Assembly: GCF_042680725.1 (NCBI RefSeq)
Contig: NZ_JBHUEK010000029.1
Span: forward strand, 1 to 64,000
Source of the DNA: Ferdinandcohnia salidurans
GTDB taxonomy: Bacteria; Bacillota; Bacilli; Bacillales; Bacillaceae_L
Length of the DNA stretch: 64,000 bases
Direction of reading: 5' to 3'
Shown here one piece after another: positions 36,093 through 44,567 of this stretch. Position numbers and translations under genes: made by a program. The notes under the pieces were generated by a model. The model was given only the letters and a program-made list of their open reading frames with translations, had not been told where the DNA came from and ran no database searches. Numbering within the stretch: the stretch's first letter is position 1; each line of letters starts with the position of its first letter.

Positions 36093-36356
36093 TTATATTT
36101 TTTTAACTCTTGCCTCAGCCGTTTGTTTATACAGCTGATGACCGAAAACAGCAACCCCAGCTGCAATTACTCCGTTATATAAAGCCTCTGCAGTAAAGCC
36201 GTAGAAAAATGTGCCACCTGCTAGAGAAACTCCTAAAAGAATCCATGTAATAGCCCAATTCGGAATAGTCGGCGTTGTTTTTAGGAAATACCCGATCACC
36301 CAAAGTACAGGGACCAACATATAATAATTTTCATTTAAAAATTCAAGCAAGTCCAT
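36093..36356 (-). CDS. Phage-holin-like small membrane protein
   Basis: This 87-residue protein has two or three helices (YYMLVPVLWVIGYFLKTTP, WAITWILLGVSLAGGTFFYG, ALYNGVIAAGVAVFGHQLYK) and a basic tail. It looks like the phage holin-related families found scattered in Bacillus chromosomes without any prophage. The start is ATG 36356 with AAGGAGGTG just upstream. No endolysin is adjacent, so a lysis role is unlikely. It is divergent from the ABC exporter operon. Confidence 0.65.
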   Translation of the reverse strand: MDLLEFLNENYYMLVPVLWVIGYFLKTTPTIPNWAITWILLGVSLAGGTFFYGFTAEALYNGVIAAGVAVFGHQLYKQTAEARVKKI

Positions 36357-36436
36357 GGTTGTCACCTCCTTAGTGCATGGTATGAAAGGTAAGTAAAATG
36401 TGCTTGTTCGAATATCCCAATAATAAAAATTTTTAT

Positions 36437-36507
36437 GTGAGTGAATACTCACTTTTTTATTGACGTTCTCCAAAATACAAACGATAATAAAAGTGAGTAA
36501 TCACTCA
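36437..36507 (+). promoter_or_regulatory. Promoter of the ABC/TetR operon with two operators
   Basis: TTGACG (36460-36465) and GATAAT (36483-36488) have a 17-bp spacer. Palindromes TGAGTGAATACTCA (36438-36451) and TGAGTAATCACTCA (36494-36507) flank them and are near-reverse-complementary copies of one another. This fits autoregulation by the TetR-family product at 38335-38988. Confidence 0.75.
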
Positions 36508-36532
36508 TTTTTTGTGAAGAGGAGGCAGTTTG

Positions 36533-37258
36533 ATGGCCGATACGGTAGTAATTAATAAAGTAAGTAAAAGCTTTGGGAAAAACGTGGTGCTAAATGAAAT
36601 TGACCTATCTATTGAGGAAGGAACAATTTACGGTTTTATTGGACCCTCAGGTGTAGGTAAAACCACATTAGTCAAAATGATTGTAGGAATGGACTCGCCA
36701 GATCAAGGCTCTATCCAAGTGTTAGGAGAGAAAGTGCCTAATCTTGAGCTTTTGCAGGATATTGGCTATATGGCTCAATCCGATGCATTGTATACAGAGC
36801 TAACAGGGAAGGAAAACCTTGCTTTTTTTGCTTCACTTTATAAGTTGAATCGTGCCCAAACGAAAGAACGAATTGCATATACCTCAAACCTAGTCAATCT
36901 GACGGATGACTTAAATAAAAAAGTATCTACGTACTCCGGTGGGATGAAACGACGTTTGTCTCTCTCCATTGCGTTGATACAAAACCCGAAAATATTAATT
37001 CTTGATGAACCAACTGTTGGCATTGACCCTGAGTTGAGGCTCTCTATTTGGAATGAATTAATCCGGTTAAAAAAGGAAGAAGGTAAAACGATTATCGTCA
37101 CAACTCATGTCATGGAAGAGGCGGAACGCTGCGATTATATCGCAATGGTCCGAGATGGTCAGATCATAACGAGAGGTACGCCAAGTGATCTGAAAGAGGC
37201 ATATGGTGCCAGCAATTTTGATGAAGTATTTTTACAAGCAGGGAGGGTGAGGCAATGA
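36533..37258 (+). CDS. ABC exporter ATP-binding subunit
   Basis: This is the nucleotide-binding subunit of an ABC-2-type exporter. It has Walker A GPSGVGKTTLVKM, Q-loop YMAQSDALY, signature YSGGMKRRLSLSIAL, Walker B ILILDEPTVGIDP and switch His VTTHVMEE. The order ATPase-permease-TetR resembles drug or antimicrobial exporters. The start is ATG 36533 with GGAGG seven bases before it. The stop overlaps the permease start by 4 bp (ATGA). Confidence 0.9.
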   Translation: MADTVVINKVSKSFGKNVVLNEIDLSIEEGTIYGFIGPSGVGKTTLVKMIVGMDSPDQGSIQVLGEKVPNLELLQDIGYMAQSDALYTELTGKENLAFFASLYKLNRAQTKERIAYTSNLVNLTDDLNKKVSTYSGGMKRRLSLSIALIQNPKILILDEPTVGIDPELRLSIWNELIRLKKEEGKTIIVTTHVMEEAERCDYIAMVRDGQIITRGTPSDLKEAYGASNFDEVFLQAGRVRQ

Positions 37259-38316
37259 GAATCGTTGCACTCATAAAAAGAATTTTTCAGCAGTTGCTCC
37301 GTGATAAGCGGACATTAGCCTTACTATTTGTTGCCCCATTGCTCATTTTGTCTCTCATGAACGTATTGTTTGATGGACCTTCTGTTAATCCTACAATAGG
37401 AGTTGTAAATATTGAGGATAAATTTGTTGAAAGCATAAAAGAAGCAGATATTCAAATAGAAGAATATAACGAAGCGACAAATCCTGAACAAATGATCCTA
37501 AACCAAGAACTTGATGGATTGCTTGTGATGGAGAATAATCAGGTAGTCTTAACGTTAACAAACAGCGACCCATCATCTGCAAAGGCGTTGCAGATGAAAG
37601 TCAACCAGGCATTTGCCTCACAGGCACAGGAAAATCTAGTCAATCAAATACCTACACTCAAGGATTTACCTACAACCGATTTGGAAATAAACTATGTTTA
37701 CGGTAATAATGATACTGTATTTTTTGATGTGCTTAGTCCGATTTTGATCGGTTATTTCGTATTCTTTTTTGTATTTCTAATTTCAGGAATTGGTTTGTTA
37801 AAAGAAAGAACAACAGGTACGTTAGAGAGATTAATGTCAACTCCTATCCGTAGGGGAGAAATTGTGACTGCATATTTAGTTGGCTTTGGCATATTTGCTA
37901 TCATTCAAACAGTTATTGTTGTGTTTTTTACCATTAATGTGTTGGATGTCGTGCTAGTAGGCTCAATATGGAATGTTATTCTCATTAATTTAGTGCTAGC
38001 GTTAGTTGCTTTATCACTAGGAATTCTGTTATCGGCATTTGCAGCATCTGAATTTCAAATGATTCAATTTATACCGATTGTCATAATCCCACAAATATTT
38101 TTCTCAGGAATTATTCCACTAGAGGGAATGGCTGATTGGCTGCAGATTGTTGCAAAAATCATGCCTATCTATTATGCTGCGCATGCATTAAAGGGAGTCA
38201 TGTATCAAGGTTTAGGATTAGCTGATATCGGCTTTGATTTATTTGTGTTAATCATGTTTGCAGCCATTTTTATTATCCTAAATGTTTTCGCATTGAAAAA
38301 GTATCGCGCATTATAG
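37255..38316 (+). CDS. ABC-2 type exporter permease
   Basis: This permease has a first helix near residues 18-37 and a large extracellular loop of about 130 residues. Five more helices include LLKERTTGTLERLMSTPI, the ABC-2 transport signature, and FFSGIIPLEGMADWL. It pairs with the upstream ATPase. The architecture matches YhfI/YfiL-type multidrug or lipid exporters. Substrate unknown. Confidence 0.88.
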   Translation: MRIVALIKRIFQQLLRDKRTLALLFVAPLLILSLMNVLFDGPSVNPTIGVVNIEDKFVESIKEADIQIEEYNEATNPEQMILNQELDGLLVMENNQVVLTLTNSDPSSAKALQMKVNQAFASQAQENLVNQIPTLKDLPTTDLEINYVYGNNDTVFFDVLSPILIGYFVFFFVFLISGIGLLKERTTGTLERLMSTPIRRGEIVTAYLVGFGIFAIIQTVIVVFFTINVLDVVLVGSIWNVILINLVLALVALSLGILLSAFAASEFQMIQFIPIVIIPQIFFSGIIPLEGMADWLQIVAKIMPIYYAAHALKGVMYQGLGLADIGFDLFVLIMFAAIFIILNVFALKKYRAL

Positions 38317-38334
38317 TAAGGAAGTGAAAGGAAT

Positions 38335-38988
38335 TTGTCTAAAGAAAATCTATTAGATGCCATAATTGAACAAACAAAGCTATCCAAGAAACCAACTGAA
38401 AAACAACAGAAAATAATTGAAACAGCCATAAAAATGTTTGCAGAAAAGGGATATGCCAATACGTCTACAAATGAAATCGCAAAAGCAGCAGGAGTTGCAG
38501 AAGGAACCATTTTCCGTCATTATGGTACGAAAGATAACTTACTGCTTTCGGTTATGATTCCGTTCTTAAAAGAGGCTTTACCAGGAATGGCTGAAAAAGT
38601 ATTTAAAGAAGTACTAACTGAGGATACACTGTATTTTGAAGATTTTTTAAGGCGGATCCTCAAAAACAGAATTGAATTTATTAATGAAAATCAGGAAATT
38701 TTTCAAATCATCGTCAAGGAAATATTATATAGTGAAGCATTGAGAAAGGAACTGGTTCCGTATTTCTCTTCCAATGTCATGAATCGCGTTGCACATGCAA
38801 TCGAATTATTCAAGAGCCGTGGAGAAATAAAGGATCTTTCTACAGATACACTGTTGAAAATACTAATGACAACATTCGGTGGTTTTCTCGTCACTCATTT
38901 TGTGCTTAAGCCATCCCAAGAAAAAATGGATATCGACCAAGAAGCGGAAAACTTAGTCCGTTTTGTGATGGATGGTATCAGAAAATAA
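38335..38988 (+). CDS. TetR/AcrR-family regulator
   Basis: An N-terminal helix-turn-helix (IIETAIKMFAEKGYANTSTNEIAKAAGVAEGTIFRHYGTKDNLL) is followed by a ligand-binding helical domain. It is the last gene of the ABC operon and likely represses it through the paired palindromes at 36438-36507. The start is TTG 38335 after GGAAGTGAAAGGAA. The exported compound may be the inducer. Confidence 0.88.
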   Translation: MSKENLLDAIIEQTKLSKKPTEKQQKIIETAIKMFAEKGYANTSTNEIAKAAGVAEGTIFRHYGTKDNLLLSVMIPFLKEALPGMAEKVFKEVLTEDTLYFEDFLRRILKNRIEFINENQEIFQIIVKEILYSEALRKELVPYFSSNVMNRVAHAIELFKSRGEIKDLSTDTLLKILMTTFGGFLVTHFVLKPSQEKMDIDQEAENLVRFVMDGIRK

Positions 38989-38992
38989 ACAG

Positions 38993-39033
38993 AGCCTTGC
39001 CCGACAAAACATGCCGAGCAAGGCTTTATTTTT
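38993..39033 (+). terminator. Terminator of the ABC/TetR operon
   Basis: AGCCTTGC pairs with GCAAGGCT, followed by TTATTTTT. Confidence 0.85.
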
Positions 39034-40178
39034 ACATGGATAATGGTAATGTTTGATTTTTTCGACCTGCAGATTCTTTCTTACCATGCATAAAGAAGTA
39101 AAGAATTATACTCGCTAAAGCCACAATTCCTAGAATGGAATATAGCTTGCTGTACCCTGTAATTGGAACAAGAAATCCTAATAGATAAGGGCCAAACCCA
39201 AGCCCTGCGTCTAAGAAGATATAGAAAGTAGAGGTCGCAAGCCCCATACGATGTGCTGGTGTTAACTTGATCGCAACTGCTTGAGTACATGACTGCATAT
39301 TTCCGAATCCTAGCCCGATAAGTGCACCAGAAAGTAGGAGAGTTATGCTGTTGTGAGCAATACTTAATAGAAACATACCAACTGCTAATAGGATAAAGGC
39401 TGGATACATGACGTAATTTGCACCTTTTATATCCATTAACCGTCCAGTGAAAGGACGAGAAAGCAGAATCGCAATAGAATACACAAGGAAGAAGAAGCTT
39501 GCTGCAGTTACTAATTCAATTTCAATTGCATAAAAATTGATAAACGAAAGAACACTTGCATAACAAAGCGAAATTGCAAAAGTAACAATCGCAATCGGAA
39601 GTGCTTTCGGTTCCACATAATTCGCAATTGAAAAGCCTTTTTTCTCTTGAGTTTGATTTGATTGTATTTCAACTGGTGGCACATAAAGGATGAGTGAAGT
39701 GAGAAGAGTGATGACCCCAATCACAAGACATAGACCGAAGATAACCTGTTGTCATCATTGCCGTTTATGCAGTTGATGAATATGGTGCTTCTACAAGCCA
39801 AGCAGGGCTTGTCACAGGTATCTTTATTGTCGGAACGTTAATTGGCCGACTTTTTATTGGCCGTTATATCGATATGATTGGTCGTAAAAAAACATTATTT
39901 ATTGGGTTGATTCTTTTTACAATTACAACCTTCTTATACTTCGTACATGCCGGAATCACGTTTCTCCTAATCAATCGTTTCATTCACGGCATTACTCTCG
40001 GCATCGCTAGCACCGCGACTGGTACAATTGTTGCTCAAATCATCCCGCCTAAACGTAGAGGTGAAGGAATTGGCTATTTTAGTATGAGTGCGACATTAGC
40101 AACGGCGATCGGACCATTTATCGGATTATTTATGTCTCAGCATACAAGCTATTTCGTCCATAGTTTTTGATTATCCAA
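39032..40178 (-). pseudogene. MFS transporter gene broken by an internal inversion
   Basis: The minus strand from 39032 to about 39750 encodes helices 6-12 of an MFS transporter (VIFGLCLVIGVITLL to the C terminus). The plus strand from about 39745 to 40150 encodes helices 2-5 of what looks like the same protein (AVDEYGASTSQAGLVTGIFI, then IDMIGRKKT and GPFIGLFMSQHTSY). At 40152-40178 the minus strand resumes with a start, TTG then DNQKLWTK, after GAGGGG, 13 bp behind marR, and stops at TAG. So the middle has flipped. Helix 1 is missing (about 25 codons), so flipping back would not fully restore it. Confidence 0.85.
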
Positions 40179-40191
40179 GTTGAAAATCCCC

Positions 40192-40596
40192 TCACTTTAT
40201 TAAATTGTTTCGTATTGTTTTCATAATCTGAATGGCTTGGAGTAGTTCCTTTTCAGATACCCCCTCTATTATTTCCTTTTCAAATTCATCAACTGTTTCC
40301 CTGACTTCTAGATACACTTTTTTACCAAGGTCAGTAAGCTGCATTCTTTTTTCTCGCTTGTCTTTCCCAGGAATGTTTTCTACATATCCTAGTTCTTCTA
40401 AACGATTTATGGTTCTTGTAACAGTTGGCTTTTCGACTCCTAGGTAATTAGAGATTTCCACGAGTGTAGGTGAGCCAAAGTTTACAATGTAGTACAGAAT
40501 GGACCATTGTGCTCTATAAAGCTGGTGTTTACCGAGTTCAACATTCAGCTTACTCTCAAAAGGTCGATATAATTGAGTTAGTTGTTGAAAAAACAA
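40192..40596 (-). CDS. MarR-family regulator
   Basis: This winged-helix repressor has 134 residues as read from TTG 40596. The DNA-binding part is LVEISNYLGVEKPTVTRTINRLEELGYV, followed by wing DKREKRMQLT. It precedes the broken MFS gene in the same operon, a common repressor-exporter pair. The good ribosome-binding site (GAGGTGA) is six bases before ATC 40611, which would give MENFQLFFQQ if ATC were ATG, so the start codon may have been lost by mutation. Twin operator-like repeats lie upstream at 40636-40666. Confidence 0.75.
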   Translation of the reverse strand: MFFQQLTQLYRPFESKLNVELGKHQLYRAQWSILYYIVNFGSPTLVEISNYLGVEKPTVTRTINRLEELGYVENIPGKDKREKRMQLTDLGKKVYLEVRETVDEFEKEIIEGVSEKELLQAIQIMKTIRNNLIK

Positions 40597-40635
40597 TTGA
40601 AAATTTTCGATTGGACTTCACCTCTTTTGGAAATA

Positions 40636-40666
40636 GTTACTCAAGGTAATAGTTATCAAGGGTAAC
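40636..40666 (-). promoter_or_regulatory. Tandem MarR operator-like repeats
   Basis: Reading the minus strand, GTTACCCTTGATAAC (40652-40666) and TTACCTTGAGTAAC (40636-40649) are two direct copies of one inverted repeat. They lie just upstream of the MarR gene and its ribosome-binding site. Confidence 0.6.
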
Positions 40667-40725
40667 CATTTGATTATAATATCAGACATCATTGTAATAG
40701 TCTATGAAATAAACAAATAAAAATG

Positions 40726-40761
40726 AAAAAAGCGTGATAAAACTGTTTCCAGTTTACACGC
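40726..40761 (-). terminator. Terminator of the MFS gene
   Basis: On the minus strand GCGTGTAAACTG pairs with CAGTTTTATCACGC, followed by TTTTTTC. Confidence 0.85.
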
Positions 40762-40789
40762 CTCTTATGATTATCTCCTTGAGAATACG

Positions 40790-41965
40790 CTATGAGCCAA
40801 GCACCGCGCTTTTCTGCTCTTTTACCCTGGTAATAAAGACCAATGCAAGAACTAGGCTCCCTGCTGCAGCAAGAAATAACACACTGAATCCAAACAGGTC
40901 AATTAAGTATCCAAGAGTCGGCGGTGACGTGATCGCTGCCAATGAGGAAACTAAATAATAAAGCCCCGTTCTGGTTCCGAAGCTTTTTTCACTTCCCGTC
41001 GAAACAATAAATGGGTATGCGTTAATGTTAACAAATGCCCAAAAGATGCCTCCCAAAAATAAAATCGCTCTTAAGAGAATAACCGAATCAACCCAGTTTA
41101 ATAGTAAAAACGAAACAATTAGCCCAATGACACCGACGACAATTACTTTTTTCTTGCCAATCTTTGCACCTAGGAGGCCACTTGGAATGGCTGAAATCAC
41201 AAAGCTTAATGAAAAAAAAGTAAGTGAAAAAGCAGAAGCGCTTCTGGAAAGACCTAATTCATTTACACCATATAGGGTAAACAAAGCCTCCATTCCTTGA
41301 ATGGCAATAAACCAAAAAAAGATAGCTGCCAAAAGGTACAGCGTTGAGGCATTCAATTCTTCCTTATAATTAATCTTTGGTATAACTGTTTCTGTATAGG
41401 AAATGGAATCACGCTGTTCTTTTATCTGTTTAAATACAATCCAAAGGGTGAGTAGGAAAACAACGGAAACGGCAAGAAATGGGAGAGTCTCATCGACGCT
41501 GAATAAGAATGATCCGATACTAAATGCTAAGATAGCACCACAGCCCCCCATAAAATTGATGATTCCGTTTGCTTTTGTACGGTCTTGTTCTGGGGTGATA
41601 TCGGGCATTAATGCAATCGTAGGGGAACGGAAAATCGCCATCGATAAGTTCATACATAACATAAAAATGAGTAAGGATATTAGCCCAGTGTGGAAGGGAA
41701 TGAGAGTGTAAAATAGGGCTGCAAGTGGCACACCAACAAGTAAATAAGGTATCCTGCGTCCGAAGCGAGTTCGAGTTCGGTCACTTAATTGTCCAATATA
41801 TGGCTGTAAAAAGAGAGCAATATAATTATCGATGGTCATAAGAAACCCAATCAAAGCAGTACTTGTGATGAAATTATCCAGAAAAAAAGGAACAAATCCG
41901 TTATACAAAGACCATCCTAGACTAATGCTAAAAAAGCCAAACCCTAATAACCAAGTTTTTTTCAT
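40790..41965 (-). CDS. MFS transporter (sugar/GPH-like)
   Basis: This intact 391-residue, 12-helix transporter has loops GQLSDRTRTRFGRRIPYLLVGVP and PDITPEQDRTKANGIINFMGG, which place it nearer to glycoside-pentoside-hexuronide/SLC45-like carriers than to drug pumps. Substrate unknown. The ATG follows AAGGAGAGCGAGC. It is separated from the broken MFS/MarR operon by its own terminator, so it is an independent gene. Confidence 0.85.
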   Translation of the reverse strand: MKKTWLLGFGFFSISLGWSLYNGFVPFFLDNFITSTALIGFLMTIDNYIALFLQPYIGQLSDRTRTRFGRRIPYLLVGVPLAALFYTLIPFHTGLISLLIFMLCMNLSMAIFRSPTIALMPDITPEQDRTKANGIINFMGGCGAILAFSIGSFLFSVDETLPFLAVSVVFLLTLWIVFKQIKEQRDSISYTETVIPKINYKEELNASTLYLLAAIFFWFIAIQGMEALFTLYGVNELGLSRSASAFSLTFFSLSFVISAIPSGLLGAKIGKKKVIVVGVIGLIVSFLLLNWVDSVILLRAILFLGGIFWAFVNINAYPFIVSTGSEKSFGTRTGLYYLVSSLAAITSPPTLGYLIDLFGFSVLFLAAAGSLVLALVFITRVKEQKSAVLGS

Positions 41966-41986
41966 GCTCGCTCTCCTTGATGTAGA

Positions 41987-42014
41987 TCAAATGCGCCTTG
42001 GCGTATTTGTGCCC
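41987..42014 (-). repeat. Inverted fragment of the multi-hairpin repeat
   Basis: The reverse complement of this stretch (GGGCACAAATACGCC then AAGGCGCATTTGA) matches the last 28 bp of the repeat copies at 42088, 47338 and 55791. It faces the copy at 42088, so the two ends form a long-range inverted pair. Confidence 0.7.
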
Positions 42015-42087
42015 ATTGGGACTTCTACTGAATATATCAAACATACTTCTAATTTATGCCAGGTAATAGTACTTTTTGCCTGTTTTT

Positions 42088-42220
42088 AACTTTATTCAGC
42101 AAGCGGATATTTCTGCTGAATAAAGTTAAAGCCTCCGGCGGATGCCTCAGATTTTTAAAGGTAGTTTTTCGAGCAAACTCGAAAAAATCTGGGCGCAAAT
42201 ACGCTTTGGGGCGTATTTGA
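42088..42220 (+). repeat. Multi-hairpin repeat, copy A
   Basis: The element starts AACTTTATTCAGC and the first stem closes with GCTGAATAAAGTT. Then come GCCTCCGGCGGATGCC, a stem TTTTTCGAGC/CTCGAAAAA bracketed by AGATTTTT and AAATCT, and last AAATACGC...GCGTATTT. Here the first loop is short, making the copy 133 bp. It lies 105 bp upstream of the HAD hydrolase gene. Confidence 0.85.
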
Positions 42221-42324
42221 TTTAGTAATCTTCAAGAATTGTTTCATTTGTTTAAAGCGCGAAAATAATGTATCGTAGACAATATGTGATTGAGCAAAAG
42301 TGAGATAGAAAGTGGGAAGATGAA

Positions 42325-43104
42325 ATGAAAGAACGTAGCCTAATTTTTTTTGACATAGATGGAACACTCTTGAATCATGATAAAAAACTGCCATCTTCAA
42401 CGAAGGAAGCCATCTTTAAACTAAAGGAACTCGGACACGAAGTTGCGATTGCTACTGGCCGTGCTCCTTTTATGTTTGAAGACCTTCGCGAAGAGCTAGG
42501 AATCGGTACATATGTTAGCTACAATGGGCAGTATGTTGTGTTAAACGGTGAAGAAATTTATACAAACCCTTTAAATGAAGAAGCCCTTATTCAATTAACC
42601 GAAAAGGCACTTGCCAACAATCATCCGATCGTTTACATGGACCACGAGGACATGAAAGCAAATGTGCCTGAACATGAATTTATTACGGAAAGCATTGCAA
42701 CATTAAAAATCAAAAGTTTTCCAACCTATGATCCAAAGTATTATGAAGGACGTAAATTGTTCCAATCGTTATTATTTGTCCAAGAAGGTGAAGAAGGGCA
42801 GTACGAAAAAGAATACAAGGACTTTGATTTTGTGCGCTGGCATCCGGTTTCCGTAGACGTTATCCCAAGTGGGGGGTCAAAAGCGAACGGAATAGAGAAA
42901 CTTGTTGAAAAAATAGGGATTCCTTCAGAACGCATTTATGCCTTTGGCGATGGGTTGAATGATATGGAAATGCTAACTACTGTTCAAAATAGTGTAGCCA
43001 TGGGGAACGGACTGGACGAAGTAAAAGAAGTAGCGAAGTACGTAACCAAATCAGTTGAGGAAGACGGAATCCTACACGGACTAAAAATGGTAGGGTTGTT
43101 ATAG
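42325..43104 (+). CDS. Cof-type HAD-IIB phosphatase
   Basis: This haloacid dehalogenase-type sugar or nucleotide phosphatase has motif I FFDIDGTLLNHD (catalytic Asp pair), motif II ATGRAP, a C2 cap of about 100 residues, and motif IV FGDGLNDMEML with motif III Lys in GGSKANGI. The 259-residue length is usual for YkrA/Cof relatives. GGGAAGATGAA precedes the ATG. It is a single gene that converges on the lsr-linked aldo/keto reductase gene. Confidence 0.88.
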   Translation: MKERSLIFFDIDGTLLNHDKKLPSSTKEAIFKLKELGHEVAIATGRAPFMFEDLREELGIGTYVSYNGQYVVLNGEEIYTNPLNEEALIQLTEKALANNHPIVYMDHEDMKANVPEHEFITESIATLKIKSFPTYDPKYYEGRKLFQSLLFVQEGEEGQYEKEYKDFDFVRWHPVSVDVIPSGGSKANGIEKLVEKIGIPSERIYAFGDGLNDMEMLTTVQNSVAMGNGLDEVKEVAKYVTKSVEEDGILHGLKMVGLL

Positions 43105-43125
43105 AAATAATCGTGAACCAAAATG

Positions 43126-43171
43126 AAAAGAGCAAAAGCACGAAAAACCTTGTTGCTTTCGCTCTTTTTAT
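43126..43171. terminator. Bidirectional terminator
   Basis: AAAAGAGC(A)AAAGCA pairs with TGCTTTCGCTCTTTTT. Confidence 0.85.
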
Positions 43172-43181
43172 GTTTCATCAT

Positions 43182-44117
43182 TCATGATTTAAAGATATCA
43201 TCTATATCCTGAATTTCTTTTGGTGTTAATGTTATTTCTAAAGCTTTAAGGTTACTAACAATTTGTTCCGGTCGTTTTGCCCCAGGGATAACAGAATCAA
43301 TTCCATCACGAGTTAAGTACCAGGCAAGGACAAGATGTGCCATTTCAACATTTTTTGATTCGGATATAGTTCGTAATTGCTCTACCTTTTCAAGATTTTG
43401 CAGATATGATTCCTCTTTAAAATAAGGTAATCTTGCTCGAAGGTCAGTGAATGTGGAGTCCTTTGAAAACTTACCGGTTAGTAAACCTGCTGCTAAAGGA
43501 TAAAATTGTATAAACGAAATATTGTTTTCAATCGTGTAAGGTATAATGTCATTTTCTAATCCTCTATCTAATAAATGATATCCACCCTGATATACATCTA
43601 CGTAACCGTCCTGGTTCGCTTCTCTTAGTTGATCTATCGAAAAGTTTGACACCCCGATTACTCGTATTTTCCCTTCGTCTTTAAGCTCTTTCAAAGCACC
43701 GATAGCCTCAGCTTTAGGCGTTGTTTTATCGGGTTTATGAATATAATAGATATCAATATAATCTGTTTTTAAGCGCTTTAGGCTTTCTTCAACCTCTTGC
43801 TTTAGGAAAGAAGGGGAGTTATCAAATTGTATTTTTTGATTAATAAGCTTAGGGCCGCCCTTTGTTGCAATAATGACATCAGCGCGATTTTTCTTCTCAC
43901 TTACAACGTCACCAATCAATTCTTCTGACCTTCCAAACCCATAGCTATATGCCGTATCTATAAAATTGATTTCATGATGAAATGCTGTTCTAACTAAATC
44001 TTTCCCAACCTCATCATCGAGGTTTGAATAGATATTATGACCACCAACCGCATTTGCTCCCAACCCGATTGGATTAATATATATATCGGTTTTACCTAAA
44101 CGAATTCGTTTTGTCAT
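43182..44117 (-). CDS. Aldo/keto reductase
   Basis: This NADPH-dependent carbonyl reductase is a (beta/alpha)8 barrel. The catalytic tetrad is visible: Asp in FIDTAYSYGFGRSEE, Tyr in the same segment, Lys in ATKGGP and His in YIHKPD. SNFSIDQL and VIPGAKRPEQI are family features. The start is ATG 44117 with GGAG nine bases upstream. It lies 29 bp behind the cupin gene and downstream of lsrR-lsrK, so it may belong to the AI-2 locus, perhaps reducing a product of AI-2 breakdown; that is inference. Confidence 0.87.
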   Translation of the reverse strand: MTKRIRLGKTDIYINPIGLGANAVGGHNIYSNLDDEVGKDLVRTAFHHEINFIDTAYSYGFGRSEELIGDVVSEKKNRADVIIATKGGPKLINQKIQFDNSPSFLKQEVEESLKRLKTDYIDIYYIHKPDKTTPKAEAIGALKELKDEGKIRVIGVSNFSIDQLREANQDGYVDVYQGGYHLLDRGLENDIIPYTIENNISFIQFYPLAAGLLTGKFSKDSTFTDLRARLPYFKEESYLQNLEKVEQLRTISESKNVEMAHLVLAWYLTRDGIDSVIPGAKRPEQIVSNLKALEITLTPKEIQDIDDIFKS

Positions 44118-44146
44118 GTTAAGCATCTCCTCTAAGCGAAAACATT

Positions 44147-44500
44147 TTATTTCAAGGGCTTATAATCAACATCAACTTTATCCTTTTCTTGATAAGGGGA
44201 GAGCATAAATGCAGCTTTAAAATTTGTTTCCCCTTTATTCACAAGATAATGAACTTTTTTCGGCTCAACATGGATAAAATCCCCTTTAGTGCAATTGAAA
44301 ACTTCGCCATCGATGTGGATTTCCAATTCGCCTTCAAGAATAAAGAAATTTTCCTCCATTACATTATGGTAATGGGCAGGGAAGTGTTGACCAGGTTTTA
44401 AAACGACTACACCGAAGTTCATTCTTGGACCTCTTTGAAGATATTTCGGACCACTATCACCAAATCTGTATTCCTTTTCGTTCTCATTAATAACCGTCAT
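44147..44500 (-). CDS. Small cupin next to lsrK
   Basis: This single-domain cupin has the two metal-binding motifs GQHFPAHYHNVMEENFFILEGE and GDFIHVEPKKVHYLVN (His, His, Glu, His). It is a candidate isomerase or oxygenase acting on small sugars. The start is ATG 44500, eight bases after TTGGAG; a GTG three codons earlier overlaps that site. It sits between lsrK and the aldo/keto reductase. Since lsrG is missing from the locus, this cupin could perform the phospho-AI-2 isomerisation; this is a hypothesis only. Confidence 0.75.
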   Translation of the reverse strand: MTVINENEKEYRFGDSGPKYLQRGPRMNFGVVVLKPGQHFPAHYHNVMEENFFILEGELEIHIDGEVFNCTKGDFIHVEPKKVHYLVNKGETNFKAAFMLSPYQEKDKVDVDYKPLK

Positions 44501-44532
44501 TGTTATCACTCCAAGTCGCTTATTTTAAGCCT

Positions 44533-44567
44533 AAAAATCGGGCGCAAATTCGCCGTGGCTCATTTGA
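44533..44567 (+). repeat. Fragment of the multi-hairpin repeat at the lsrK stop
   Basis: This stretch (AAAAATCGGGCGCAAATTCG, then GCCGTGGCTCATTTGA) is the 3' end of the repeat copies. The lsrK stop codon lies within it, so the last codons of lsrK are made of repeat sequence. Confidence 0.65.

Noticed and set aside
36093..36356. Prophage remnant based on the holin-like gene
   Set aside because: No other phage genes or attachment sites are near, and holin-like proteins occur alone in Bacillus chromosomes.
39874..40170. Independent 98-residue membrane protein on the plus strand
   Set aside because: Its sequence is helices 2-5 of an MFS transporter and continues upstream in frame without a start; it is the flipped part of the broken gene.
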